Source: UBA4416 sp964543545 (lineage in GTDB: Bacteria; Bacteroidota; Bacteroidia; B-17B0; Aurantibacillaceae). Taken from it: a stretch of 64,000 nucleotides of DNA. The stretch is from NCBI GenBank assembly GCA_964543545.1, contig CAZIYT010000002.1, positions 868,001 through 932,000 on the forward strand, read 5' to 3'. Both the position numbers and the translations under genes were made by a program. Under the pieces are notes generated by a model. That model searched no databases. It worked only from the letters and a program-made list of their open reading frames with translations, and had not been told where the DNA came from. How positions within the stretch are numbered: the first letter of the stretch is position 1; each line of letters begins with the position of its first letter. This document shows positions 25,146-35,494 of this stretch, in pieces.

Positions 25146-28100
25146 ATGGTCAGGAAATTTACGCTACTTTGTATATTGACGTTATCTGTTTTTGGACTTT
25201 GGTCACAAACGCAATTAGGCTCCCACATTACGATTTCCTCTTCGGTTCCGACAGAGCTTACCATTTGCGGGCAGGCAAAGGTGTTTTCGTTTACGATTAA
25301 CAATCCTTCGCCCTTTACCTTAACCAATGTGAGCGTAAACCTGACGATGCCCAGCGGCGTGGTATACCAGGCGGGCTCTGTGACCAATGCTACCGCAACC
25401 AGCACTGTTCCTTTAAATGCGCCTACCTTTTCCATTGCCAATATTCCAACCCTTTCTTCGGTGGTAGTTACCTATACCGCTTCCGTAAATTGTGATGTGC
25501 TGGCTTTTTTATCGGCGGGAAGCCCTATCGAGAATGCGATCAAGGTCAATTATACGGCCAATTCCACCGCATTTTACAGTACTCATACCACCAACAACTA
25601 TGTGATCAAACAACCCAATCTCTCTATTACGACGATTACCAATCAATCGTACGCCGGAGCCATCGGGGGAACCTTCAGCCGTTGTATTACAATTATTAAC
25701 GGTGGCCTCGGAGAGTTAAGCGCCGTCACATTCAAAGACATTCACGGCAATGGTGTCCAGATTACCGGTGTGAATGCCGGCGCCTGGAGCAGTGCCGGTG
25801 GCACAGAAACGATTATACTCGGGCCCGCTGATTTTGTTTCTGTGGGAAATAACAATGGTCTCTTCGAATCGGGAGAAAGCATTACCATCTGCGAAACGAT
25901 CTCCATCCTCAATTGCTCTTCGGTGTTATCGAGCTTTGAAGCGAGCTGGGGCTGTGGCGGGCAGGCCTGCCAAACAACACTCTCGAATGCCAACGTGGTA
26001 TTCCCGAACTTTATTCCCAATCTCCGGATCACGCCTCAGGCAAGCCAGGTGGTTTGCCTTGCTCCCGGCAACATCAGCACCCAGCAACTCAAAGTAGAAA
26101 ATATCGGCGTGGGCCAGGCGGTGAATGTGAACCTGGAGATTTTTCAGGCAACGAATACCGGCTACAATGCGGGCCTGCAATCGGCTATTGATATTTCCAG
26201 TATCAAGCTCAGTGTCAACGGCGGAGCGCCGGTTTCCTATACGCCTGCTTCCACCCAGAACAATGCTGCCTTCGGATGCCTGCCGGCCAACCCGAAAGGA
26301 GCTTTTATCCTTAATATCCCCACCATCAATGCAGGTGATGTGATCATCATTACCTGGGATGTAACCTCCTGCTGCCAGTCGAATGTTATCAACGGCTGGC
26401 GCTATAAGGGCGATTACCAGAGCATCTGTCAGAACAACTACCAGGTGGTGGAGAACTGGGGAAAAGTATACAACCATCTGCAGTTTAACTCGGCTGTCTC
26501 CAACAACGGCTCTCCCTCCTCTTTGGTGTCAGGATCCACCGCGACCTTCAATTATTTACTGTCCGGCTATAATTTCTCCTACCCTGTAGCCTCCGATGCT
26601 TATTGGAAAATAAAGTATACGCTTCCTCCCTGCGCCACCTTTAATCCGGGAAGCGTCAAAATAGTGGCTTATGATAATACCACGACCTGGATGCCTACAA
26701 CTGTCACCCAAAGCGGCAATGTGATCACAGCGGTATTCAACGGAGGCGCGCCCTTCACCCTTGAGCAGGCACAGATCCTGATCGGGCTGACAGCCAATTG
26801 CAACGCCTGTCCGGGAGGCCCCGGAAATGTAGGAGTCGAATTATACTACTCGCCTTCGGCTGCCTGTGCCTGCGAGATCTTAGCTACCAATAACAATTTC
26901 CCACTGGATATTCTGTGCCCGATTACCTGTGTGGGCCTAACCTTCAAAGACTTCTCGATCCAGCGTACCTCTTACGGCTTGCCGGACAACGACAATAACG
27001 GTCTCCCGGATGCTTCCGGCTCTTTAAACTTCAGCGCTATCCGTACAAACCGCTCCATGTACGGCGATACCATTACCTCCAAATACACCGGTGTTATTAA
27101 AACGGATGTCAGCCATCCTTCCTGGCAATACTGCTATGTGAGCTCTACAATTACCAACGGAAATTACCTGACGGCCCTGGGAGGCACCTTAAAGATCTAC
27201 AGGGCCAATACCTTATTTGCCACCTGCGCTATTCCGGGCGGTCCGTCTGTTCTTCCTGTAGCCACTTTCAAGTATGACCTCAGCAGCACAGCCTTGATTG
27301 CCTCCGGGGGCGCGGCTGTTGGCTTTGTGTACCTGAATAACGATTCCCTGGTGTTTGAGCCGAAGTACAGGGTGTCTTCCAATACCGGAGGGACAATTCT
27401 GCCGGCCGTGTGTACCAATGAATTTTACACCTCCGACATTGCCTTACCAACCAACACTGTCAATAAATTCTCCTGCAACAATTTCCAGGGCAACTTCAGC
27501 ATCATCGGCTATTACTATACCAATTACGGCCCTGACGGCTATACCGTGAATGATTGCAACACCATCAACATCTCCCAGAATTATTATTTAAGCATAGGGC
27601 CCTGCTGCAGCAACTATGCCGGTGGCAACCTGTTTCCCTTCGAAGTGAGACGCTGGGCTACCATTGATACCCTGGAAGTCATTGTTCCGGTGGGCTACCA
27701 GTTTGTTTCCGCTAATTTTGCTGATGTGAGAACAGCCGGAACACTGGCAGCATCAGGCTCTCCGAGCTTTACGCTCAGCCCTTTAAGCACCGCCACCAAC
27801 GTATTTAAATTCCCTGTCGGACAGTTTTTCACAGGAGCCACACCGCTTATCACACCAAGCGATGATGGCTTTTATGGCACACTGAATGTGAGAATCCAGC
27901 CGAGCTGCCAGGTGGTACAAAACGTACAGCAGCCCATTACCTATAACTGGAAATTCAAGCCCGGACCTTTCCTGATCCAGAATCCGGCCAATAATATTTC
28001 ATCAACCGTTGGCCAGGATGTTATTTTATACAATGGCCCCGATATTTTTCTGCAGTCGCCCCTACCCAATATCATTGCCAATACCAATGTGGTCACCTGG

Positions 28101-31100
28101 GATATTTCCTTATCCAATACCTCCAACTCCACAGCAGCGAACACCTGGTTTACAGCTCCTACGATATCAGGCGTAACAATTACGCAGGCGGTGGACCTTG
28201 CTACCTCGGCGACTCTGACACCTGTAGGCGGCATCTACCAGATAGGTAATATAACGGCCGGCAATACGAAAAACTACCGCCTGACCGGCACTTACACCTC
28301 CTGCGGAGTTGACAGTGTGACCGTATACGCCGGCTGGAACTGCCAGGGCTATCCGGCCAACCTGGCCAGCTACCCTTGCACCCCGAAAACCATTAAGTTA
28401 AAACTGACGCCTCAGTCGCCTTTGCTGATCACCAATGTCATCAGCCCTCCTACAAATATTAATTTGTGCGACACGGCTACCTATACGGTAGAAGGCATCA
28501 ACATTCAGCTCGGAAGCGCCTACTCCCTGACCTTAACCGTTAACCTTCCGGTCGGCGTGTCGATTATCCCCGGCAGCTCCCTGCTCTCCTACCCGGCAGC
28601 TTCTCCTTATATCTCTATCAGCAATCCCATCTACGTAGGCGGAACGCTTTACCAGTATAATATTTCCGTATTAAGCCCTTCTATTGCTGCCAACGGATTA
28701 CCGGGCATCCTGGATCCTACCCTGAACTCGGTAAAAATTAAATTCAAGGTAATTACTTCCTGCGGCTATACGTCCGGAAGCCTTGCCAGCTTTAGCTTCC
28801 AGGGCAAGAGCGCCTGTGGGTCAGCTACAGGCCAGCTGGTTTCGCTCTCGTCCCAGCTTGGCATTAACGGCGCTACAGCTCCTTATTTTACCGATACCAG
28901 GCTAAAGAGCACTTACATCTCTCCCTGCAACAGTCCTTCGACGCTTGAGATTTATGTAAAAAATTCAGGGCCTCTAAGCTTTGGCAATACCGATTCCGTT
29001 ACTGTGATCCTGCCGGCCGGCGTCTCCTTTGTTGCCGGCTCTTTCACCGGCCTGCACAATGCTCCCGTTAACACAACGCCTACCATCTTCATCATCAACA
29101 ACCAGCAGGAGCTTTCCTGGAAACTCCCGCAGGGCACCGTTGCCGGAGACAGCGTCAAATTCAACATCAATTACAGGGGCGATGCAAACGCCCTAAGCTG
29201 CAGTATTTTCAATTTTATTGGGAAAACCACCAGCAGCACGAATTTGTACTGTACCGTTTCCGGAAACAACTGCGGGGTGAAAGTGTATACCGGCGGAGAT
29301 ACGCTTCCTGTATTTACCTACAAAGGCTACCTGACCCTCAGCAATCAAAGCGGCTATGCTGTTCCCAATCCTCCTTCGGGAGAAATAGGTTATATCAACT
29401 TCACCATTAATAATACCGGAGAAGCAATCAACCCGGCTAATAAAACAAAAATCAGCTACTACCAGGACGTCAACAACAATGGCGTTTATAATCCCGGCGA
29501 TGTGCTGATCGGCATGGATTCCATCAATGCCCTGATCCCGAACAACGGTACCTACAATTACTCCTATACCTTAACTATTCCCTCGGGCAGCGCCTGTAAT
29601 CTTATTGCCGTGGTGGATACTGCTATCAATCCATGTAGCTGCAATCCGGCGCAGATCCCGGTAGTATTACCTCTCAGGCATTTTGCAAGAGATACGGTCG
29701 TCTGTTCGGGACAGCCTGCAAACATCGGCTACCCCGGCATTACAGGCTATACCTATACCTGGACACCGGTCAACAACCTGAATTCATCCAATGTTGCCAA
29801 TCCTGTCGTCACGGGAACTAACTCATCAGGAAATCCTGAGACTACGCAATACATCGTCACCGTGAACCGGAATACCTGCCTGTCGAAAGATACGGCAACG
29901 GTGATTGTGAACCTCACGCCTACGGCCAATGCCGGGCCTGATCAGGCCTTGTGCAACACCTACAGCGTGACCTTGTCGGCCGGTGTGCCTCTGGGGATCC
30001 TGACGGGTGCCTGGACCCAGTTGAGTGGCCCTAACACTGCCGTATTCAGCAATTCGGTATCCCCGGGTTCTGCGGCAGGTTCATTGGTTGAAGGAACCTA
30101 CCGTTTTATCTGGACGGTAAGCAATGGGAATTGTACACCAGCGAAAGACACGGTGGAAATCAGGATATACAACCCACCTGCTGCCAATGCCGGACCGGAC
30201 CAAAACCTGTGCGCCACTTATTCCGTAGCCTTAGCAGCCAATACACCTACCGGAACAGCTACAGGATCCTGGACACAGGTAAGCGGGCCTAATGGCGGAG
30301 TCTTCACCAATACCACCAGTGCGACCTCGAGTGTGACCGGTTTAGCGGAAGGTACTTATCAATTCCTCTGGACCATGAGCAATGGTACCTGTGCTCCTGC
30401 AAAAGATACGGTAATCGTGAAAGTATACAATGCACCTCTTGCCAATGCAGGACCGGATCAAAACCTCTGTGCTACTTACTCTGTGACCTTAGCGGCCAAT
30501 ACGCCAACAGGCACAGCCACAGGCGCCTGGACACAGGCCAGCGGGCCTAATGCCGGAGCCTTTACCAATACCACCAGTGCCACATCATCCGTCATCGGCT
30601 TAACAGAAGGCACTTACAAATTCCTCTGGACCATGAGCAACGGTAGCTGTACGCCAGCAAAAGATACGGTGATCGTGAAAGTATACAATACACCGGTTTC
30701 TAATGCAGGACCTGATCAGAGTTTATGTGCGACCTACTCTGTGAGCTTAGCGGCCAACACCCCAACAGGTACAGCCACAGGGGCCTGGACACAGGCCAGC
30801 GGACCTAATACCGGAGTCTTCACCAATACCACCAGCGCGACCTCGAGTGTGAGCGGCTTAGCGGAAGGTACCTACAAATTCCTGTGGACCATGAGCAACG
30901 GAAACTGTACGCCGGTAAATGATACCGTGATTGTGAAAGTTTATAATACCCCAATTGCCAATGCCGGACCGGATCAAAGCCTGTGCGCCACCTACTCTGT
31001 GGCCTTAGCAGCCAACACCCCAACAGGCACTTCTACCGGAGCCTGGACACAGGTAAGCGGGCCTAATGGCGGAGTCTTTACTAATACCACCAGTGCTACT

Positions 31101-34100
31101 TCTAACGTGACCGGTTTAGCGGAAGGCACTTACAAATTCCTCTGGACCATGAGCAATGGTACTTGTACGCCTGTGAAAGACACGGTGATCGTGAAAGTTT
31201 ATAATACACCGGTTGCCAATGCAGGCCCGGATCAAAGCCTGTGCGCGACTTATTCCGTAGCCCTGGCGGCCAATACGCCAACAGGAACAGCCACAGGAGC
31301 CTGGACACAGGTAAGCGGGCCTAATTCAGGAGCCTTTACCAATACCACCAGCGCGACCTCGAGTGTGAGCGGCTTAGCGGAAGGTACTTACAAATTCCTT
31401 TGGACCATGAGCAATGGAAATTGCACACCGGCAAAAGATACGGTAATCGTGAAAGTATACAATACACCGGTTGCCAATGCCGGACCGGATCAAAGCTTAT
31501 GCGCCACCTACTCTGTGGCTTTAGCGGCCAATACACCTACCGGCACTTCTACCGGAGCCTGGACACAGGCCAGCGGACCTAATGCGGGAGTCTTCACCAA
31601 TACTACCAGCGCGACCTCGAGTGTGAGCGGCTTAGCGGAAGGTACTTACAAATTCCTCTGGACCATGAGTAATGGGAATTGCACGCCGGTAAATGATACC
31701 GTGCTTGTGAAAGTATACAATACACCGGTTGCCAATGCCGGGCCGGATCAAAACCTCTGTGCGACTTATTCCGTGGCTTTAGCAGCTAATACACCAACCG
31801 GTACGGCGACAGGAGCCTGGACACAGGCCAGCGGACCTAATGCCGGCGTTTTTACCAATACCACCAGCGCGACATCATCCGTCACCGGATTGGCGGAAGG
31901 CACTTACAAATTTTTGTGGACCATGAGCAACGGTAGCTGCACGCCGGCAAAAGATACGGTGATTGTGAAAGTATACAATACACCAATTGCCAACGCCGGA
32001 CCGGATCAGAGTTTATGCGCCACCTACTCTGTGGCCTTAGCAGCGAACACCCCAACAGGAACGTCGACAGGCGCCTGGACACAGGTAAATGGTCCTAATA
32101 CCGGAGTCTTCACCAATACCACCAGTGCGACTTCTCATGTGACCGGTTTAGCGGAAGGTACTTACAAATTCCTGTGGACCATGAGCAATGGGAATTGCAC
32201 GCCGGTGAACGATACGGTAATTGTGAAAGTATACAATGCACCTCTTGCCAACGCAGGGCCGGATCAGAGTTTGTGTGCCACCTACTCCGTAAGCCTGGCG
32301 GCTAACACTCCTACAGGAACTGCCACAGGCGTCTGGACACAAGTGAGTGGCCCTAACAGTGGAGCCTTTACCAATACGACGACGGCAACACCAAACGTAA
32401 CAGGTCTTGCGGAAGGTGCTTACAAATTTTTGTGGACCATGAGCAACGGTAGCTGCACGCCGGCGAAGGATACCGTGCTTGTGAAAGTATATAACACGCC
32501 GGTTGCCAATGCAGGGCCGGATCAAAGCCTGTGCGCGACTTATTCCGTGGCCCTGGCAGCCAATACACCAACCGGTACAGCCACCGGAGCCTGGACACAG
32601 GTAAGCGGGCCTAATGCAGGGGCCTTCACCAATACCACCAGTGCGACTTCTAACGTGAGCGGCTTAGCGGAAGGTACTTACAAATTCCTGTGGACCATGA
32701 GCAACGGCAGCTGCACAGCGGTAAAAGATACCGTGATCGTGAAAGTATACAATACCCCGGTTGCCCATGCAGGCCAGGATCAGAGCTTATGTGCCACCTA
32801 CTCTGTGACCTTAGCGGCCAATACGCCAACAGGTACAGCCACAGGCGCCTGGACACAGGTAAGCGGACCCAATACCGGCGCCTTTACGAATACTACCAGC
32901 GCAACCTCCGGTGTGAGCGCTTTAGCGGAAGGCACTTACAAATTCCTGTGGACCATGAGCAATGGAAATTGTACTTCAGTCAATGATACCGTGCTTGTGA
33001 AAGTTTATAATACACCGGTTGCCAATGCCGGACCAGACCGGAGCTTGTGCGCGACCTATTCTCTTAACTTAGCGGCTAACACCACAACGGGTACAGCCAC
33101 AGGAGCCTGGACACAGGTGAGCGGACCTAATGCCGCTGCAATCACCACTACGAATAGTGCCACATCGCATGTGAGCGGATTAGCGGAAGGCACTTATAAA
33201 TTCCTGTGGACCATGAGCAATGGCAATTGTACATCCGTCAATGATACCGTCATGGTGAGGGTATACGATACCCCGGTTTCCAATGCAGGCCCTGACCAGA
33301 TCATTTGCGCGCAGAGCTCTGCGTCATTAGCGGCGAATAATCCGGCCGGCACCTCTACCGGTTTGTGGACGGCGATTGGCGGCGGAAGCTTTACAACGGC
33401 CACTCAATACAATACAGACGTCAATGGCCTGACCGGTGGCAACTCCTATTCTTTTGTGTGGACTGTGAGCAATGGCAATTGCCCTGCGGTGCGCGACACG
33501 GTGATCATTAAAGATTATGATTTACCAACCGTGAAATTTTCTGCCGACAAAACCGAGATCTGTGAATACAGCTGCATCACCTTCAAAGACCTGAGCATTG
33601 CCTACCAGTCTGATACGATTGTTTCCTGGTACTGGAACTTTAATAACGGAACGGGCTCCAGCCTCCAGAACACCAAAGCCTGCTATGGTACACAGGGCGT
33701 ATACCCAACCCAGCTCACAGTAACATCCCGGGCAGGCTGTGTGAATTCGGGAACCCTTCCCGGAGGTATTACCGTGCATCCGAATGCGGTGGCTAATTTC
33801 AGGATAGATCCGTCAGATATTGATCTCACCACCATTGTACAGTTCATCGATCAGTCGGAGCATACAGATAACTGGAAATGGAGCCTGGGAGACAGCCATG
33901 TGGATTTCAATCAGAACCCGACACACCTTTACCAGGATACCGGTATGTTTGTAGTGACCCTGATTGCCGATAACCAGTACCAATGCCCTGATACCGTCAG
34001 CATCAACATTCGTGTGAAGGAAGTTCCTTCCCTCTTTATCCCGAACAGCTTCACGCCTAACGGCGACGGCTTAAACGATGTGTTCCTGGTAGTAATCAAC

Positions 34101-34313
34101 GATCACGATCCTGCCGATTTTGAATTAAGGATCTTCGACAGGTGGGGTCAGCAGCTCTTTCTCAGCAACGATCCGGCAATCGGATGGGACGGCACTTTTA
34201 AAGGGGCCGACGTGAAAATGGAGGTATATGTGTATATGGTAACGGCACGCTTTAAAGGTGGCCCTGATAAGCGCGTCAGGAAATATACCGGCAACGTCAA
34301 TGTGATCAGGTAA
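25146..34313 (+). CDS. giant secreted repeat protein with type IX secretion (type B) sorting domain
   Basis: 3,055-residue surface or secreted protein. Start ATG 25146 (MVRKFTLLCILTLSVFGLWSQ) gives a clean signal peptide; the open frame extends 57 bases further upstream but without signal-like sequence. Residues about 20-1590 are beta-rich, DUF11-like or Ig-like segments (for example LTNVSVNLTMPSGVVYQAGS near residue 58). Residues 1593-2794 hold 14 units of about 86 residues. Two PKD-like domains follow (about 2795-2958: WYWNFNNGTGSS, WKWSLGDSHVDFNQNPTHLY). The last 95 residues, from SLFIPNSFTPNGDGLNDVF, are the gliding-motility/type B type IX sorting domain. Likely an adhesin or structural surface protein; ligand unknown. 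No type IX machinery genes lie in the window. Confidence 0.93.
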   Translation: MVRKFTLLCILTLSVFGLWSQTQLGSHITISSSVPTELTICGQAKVFSFTINNPSPFTLTNVSVNLTMPSGVVYQAGSVTNATATSTVPLNAPTFSIANIPTLSSVVVTYTASVNCDVLAFLSAGSPIENAIKVNYTANSTAFYSTHTTNNYVIKQPNLSITTITNQSYAGAIGGTFSRCITIINGGLGELSAVTFKDIHGNGVQITGVNAGAWSSAGGTETIILGPADFVSVGNNNGLFESGESITICETISILNCSSVLSSFEASWGCGGQACQTTLSNANVVFPNFIPNLRITPQASQVVCLAPGNISTQQLKVENIGVGQAVNVNLEIFQATNTGYNAGLQSAIDISSIKLSVNGGAPVSYTPASTQNNAAFGCLPANPKGAFILNIPTINAGDVIIITWDVTSCCQSNVINGWRYKGDYQSICQNNYQVVENWGKVYNHLQFNSAVSNNGSPSSLVSGSTATFNYLLSGYNFSYPVASDAYWKIKYTLPPCATFNPGSVKIVAYDNTTTWMPTTVTQSGNVITAVFNGGAPFTLEQAQILIGLTANCNACPGGPGNVGVELYYSPSAACACEILATNNNFPLDILCPITCVGLTFKDFSIQRTSYGLPDNDNNGLPDASGSLNFSAIRTNRSMYGDTITSKYTGVIKTDVSHPSWQYCYVSSTITNGNYLTALGGTLKIYRANTLFATCAIPGGPSVLPVATFKYDLSSTALIASGGAAVGFVYLNNDSLVFEPKYRVSSNTGGTILPAVCTNEFYTSDIALPTNTVNKFSCNNFQGNFSIIGYYYTNYGPDGYTVNDCNTINISQNYYLSIGPCCSNYAGGNLFPFEVRRWATIDTLEVIVPVGYQFVSANFADVRTAGTLAASGSPSFTLSPLSTATNVFKFPVGQFFTGATPLITPSDDGFYGTLNVRIQPSCQVVQNVQQPITYNWKFKPGPFLIQNPANNISSTVGQDVILYNGPDIFLQSPLPNIIANTNVVTWDISLSNTSNSTAANTWFTAPTISGVTITQAVDLATSATLTPVGGIYQIGNITAGNTKNYRLTGTYTSCGVDSVTVYAGWNCQGYPANLASYPCTPKTIKLKLTPQSPLLITNVISPPTNINLCDTATYTVEGINIQLGSAYSLTLTVNLPVGVSIIPGSSLLSYPAASPYISISNPIYVGGTLYQYNISVLSPSIAANGLPGILDPTLNSVKIKFKVITSCGYTSGSLASFSFQGKSACGSATGQLVSLSSQLGINGATAPYFTDTRLKSTYISPCNSPSTLEIYVKNSGPLSFGNTDSVTVILPAGVSFVAGSFTGLHNAPVNTTPTIFIINNQQELSWKLPQGTVAGDSVKFNINYRGDANALSCSIFNFIGKTTSSTNLYCTVSGNNCGVKVYTGGDTLPVFTYKGYLTLSNQSGYAVPNPPSGEIGYINFTINNTGEAINPANKTKISYYQDVNNNGVYNPGDVLIGMDSINALIPNNGTYNYSYTLTIPSGSACNLIAVVDTAINPCSCNPAQIPVVLPLRHFARDTVVCSGQPANIGYPGITGYTYTWTPVNNLNSSNVANPVVTGTNSSGNPETTQYIVTVNRNTCLSKDTATVIVNLTPTANAGPDQALCNTYSVTLSAGVPLGILTGAWTQLSGPNTAVFSNSVSPGSAAGSLVEGTYRFIWTVSNGNCTPAKDTVEIRIYNPPAANAGPDQNLCATYSVALAANTPTGTATGSWTQVSGPNGGVFTNTTSATSSVTGLAEGTYQFLWTMSNGTCAPAKDTVIVKVYNAPLANAGPDQNLCATYSVTLAANTPTGTATGAWTQASGPNAGAFTNTTSATSSVIGLTEGTYKFLWTMSNGSCTPAKDTVIVKVYNTPVSNAGPDQSLCATYSVSLAANTPTGTATGAWTQASGPNTGVFTNTTSATSSVSGLAEGTYKFLWTMSNGNCTPVNDTVIVKVYNTPIANAGPDQSLCATYSVALAANTPTGTSTGAWTQVSGPNGGVFTNTTSATSNVTGLAEGTYKFLWTMSNGTCTPVKDTVIVKVYNTPVANAGPDQSLCATYSVALAANTPTGTATGAWTQVSGPNSGAFTNTTSATSSVSGLAEGTYKFLWTMSNGNCTPAKDTVIVKVYNTPVANAGPDQSLCATYSVALAANTPTGTSTGAWTQASGPNAGVFTNTTSATSSVSGLAEGTYKFLWTMSNGNCTPVNDTVLVKVYNTPVANAGPDQNLCATYSVALAANTPTGTATGAWTQASGPNAGVFTNTTSATSSVTGLAEGTYKFLWTMSNGSCTPAKDTVIVKVYNTPIANAGPDQSLCATYSVALAANTPTGTSTGAWTQVNGPNTGVFTNTTSATSHVTGLAEGTYKFLWTMSNGNCTPVNDTVIVKVYNAPLANAGPDQSLCATYSVSLAANTPTGTATGVWTQVSGPNSGAFTNTTTATPNVTGLAEGAYKFLWTMSNGSCTPAKDTVLVKVYNTPVANAGPDQSLCATYSVALAANTPTGTATGAWTQVSGPNAGAFTNTTSATSNVSGLAEGTYKFLWTMSNGSCTAVKDTVIVKVYNTPVAHAGQDQSLCATYSVTLAANTPTGTATGAWTQVSGPNTGAFTNTTSATSGVSALAEGTYKFLWTMSNGNCTSVNDTVLVKVYNTPVANAGPDRSLCATYSLNLAANTTTGTATGAWTQVSGPNAAAITTTNSATSHVSGLAEGTYKFLWTMSNGNCTSVNDTVMVRVYDTPVSNAGPDQIICAQSSASLAANNPAGTSTGLWTAIGGGSFTTATQYNTDVNGLTGGNSYSFVWTVSNGNCPAVRDTVIIKDYDLPTVKFSADKTEICEYSCITFKDLSIAYQSDTIVSWYWNFNNGTGSSLQNTKACYGTQGVYPTQLTVTSRAGCVNSGTLPGGITVHPNAVANFRIDPSDIDLTTIVQFIDQSEHTDNWKWSLGDSHVDFNQNPTHLYQDTGMFVVTLIADNQYQCPDTVSINIRVKEVPSLFIPNSFTPNGDGLNDVFLVVINDHDPADFELRIFDRWGQQLFLSNDPAIGWDGTFKGADVKMEVYVYMVTARFKGGPDKRVRKYTGNVNVIR
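29922..33527 (+). repeat. 14 tandem 258-base units inside the giant surface protein gene
   Basis: Units start at 29922 and recur every 258 bases (30180, 30438, and so on) up to 33276. Units 2-13 (30180-33275) are nearly identical in protein; unit 1 and unit 14 (84 codons) are diverged. Each unit reads about ANAGPDQSLCATYSV ... GAWTQVSGPN ... FTNTTSATSSV ... GTYKFLWTMSNGNCTP ... DTVIVKVYNTP, with one Cys near unit position 11 and one near position 71 that could form a disulfide. DNA differs between units mostly at third positions, so the array is not a very recent expansion, although local homogenisation is likely. Confidence 0.95.
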
Positions 34314-34386
34314 TTAGCGGCGATGATGGTAGTGACTCAGGCTTGTTGTTAACAAAACCAAAGGCTCAGGATTAGGCAAAAACTTT

Positions 34387-34418
34387 TTTGTTAATGTATG
34401 GTTTACATGATATCTTTA
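34387..34418 (+). promoter_or_regulatory. probable promoter of the desaturase gene, leaving almost no leader
   Basis: TTTG at 34387-34390, a 20-base spacer, then TATCTTTA at 34411-34418 (one mismatch to TAnnTTTG). Transcription would start near 34425, one base before the ATG at 34426. An in-frame TGA directly before that ATG excludes any earlier start, so the message may be leaderless. Confidence 0.45.
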
Positions 34419-34425
34419 TGCCTGA

Positions 34426-35391
34426 ATGCTCACCGGAAAACAACTTATACTGGCCACCAAGCCGTTTGCCAAAGAAGACCGTACAAAAAGCTGGGTTTTA
34501 ACCATTTCCAGTTTCCTGATCCTGATAGCCCTGCTATTCGGCACCGTTTACAATTTTCACTGGTCCCTGAAGCTGCTGTGCAGCATCTGCGCCGGTTTTG
34601 TGATCGTCCGCATCTTCGTGATTTATCACGATCACCAGCATAAGGCCATTCTCGACAAATCGAAGCTGGCCGATGCCTTATTTACTGTTTTTGGTTTTTA
34701 TGTATTGGCACCAACTGGGATCTGGAGCGCCAGCCACGATTACCACCATAAGAACAACTCCAAGCTTTTCAGCGCCAGCATTGGCTCCTACCCGATCTAT
34801 ACCAAGCAGAAATTCGAACGCATCAGCCGCGGGGAGCAGCTTCACTACCTCTTCATCAGGCACCCGCTTACCATCATTTTCGGTTATTTTTTCACCTTCA
34901 TGTATGGCATGTGCATCAAATCCATTATCAACCGGTTGTCTAAAAATATAGATTCACTGATCGGCCTTGTCCTGCACTTCGCTTACCAGTTCTGCGTATT
35001 TTATTTCCTGGGCTGGCAAACCTGGATCTTTATGTGTGCGATCCCTCACTTTATTTCCGGTGGCTTAGGCAGCTACCTGTTCTACGCTCAGCATAATTTC
35101 CCAACGGTAACTTTTGCCGGCAACGAGGAATGGACCTACGAAGGCGCTGCCCTCGACTCTTCCAGCTATATGGAGTTGATTGCACCTTTGCGCTGGGCCA
35201 CAGCCAATATCGGCTACCACCACATTCACCACATGAATTCCAGGATCCCGTTCTACCGCCTGCCGGAAGTCATGGCCGCTATTCCTGAATTGCAAACACC
35301 GAAGAAAACATCACTGAGCCCTAAGGACGTGATGGCCTGCTTCCGCCTGAAAGTGTGGGACTTTGAGAAGCAGCAAATGGTGGGGCTTTAG
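34426..35391 (+). CDS. membrane fatty acid desaturase
   Basis: Di-iron membrane desaturase introducing double bonds into acyl chains, 321 residues. The three histidine boxes are present: HDHQH (68-72), SHDYHH (103-108) and NIGYHHIHHMN (about 262-272), with a further AQHNF (about 222-226). Hydrophobic segments lie around residues 24-44, 50-66, 86-100, 150-165 and 185-210, the usual pattern. It may serve membrane-fluidity control. The start is fixed by an in-frame stop just upstream. It stands alone; a 13-base inverted repeat lies between it and the convergent cmk gene. Confidence 0.92.
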   Translation: MLTGKQLILATKPFAKEDRTKSWVLTISSFLILIALLFGTVYNFHWSLKLLCSICAGFVIVRIFVIYHDHQHKAILDKSKLADALFTVFGFYVLAPTGIWSASHDYHHKNNSKLFSASIGSYPIYTKQKFERISRGEQLHYLFIRHPLTIIFGYFFTFMYGMCIKSIINRLSKNIDSLIGLVLHFAYQFCVFYFLGWQTWIFMCAIPHFISGGLGSYLFYAQHNFPTVTFAGNEEWTYEGAALDSSSYMELIAPLRWATANIGYHHIHHMNSRIPFYRLPEVMAAIPELQTPKKTSLSPKDVMACFRLKVWDFEKQQMVGL

Positions 35392-35398
35392 GGAATGG

Positions 35399-35477
35399 AA
35401 AAGGGAAAATGTCAAATGGAAAAGGTAAACAAGCATCTTTCATGAAAGAAAAACGTTACTGAACCATTTTCCCTTTT
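35399..35477. repeat. 13-base inverted repeat between convergent desaturase and cmk genes
   Basis: AAAAGGGAAAATG (35399-35411) is complementary to CATTTTCCCTTTT (35465-35477), separated by 53 bases. It could contribute to termination from either side, but the long loop makes that uncertain. Confidence 0.4.
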
Positions 35478-35494
35478 ACATCTTACATTACTTT

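Noticed and set aside
29922..33527. Regular repeats considered as a CRISPR array or satellite DNA
   Set aside because: Units are 258 bases with no spacers and are continuously coding with synonymous variation, so this is a protein repeat.
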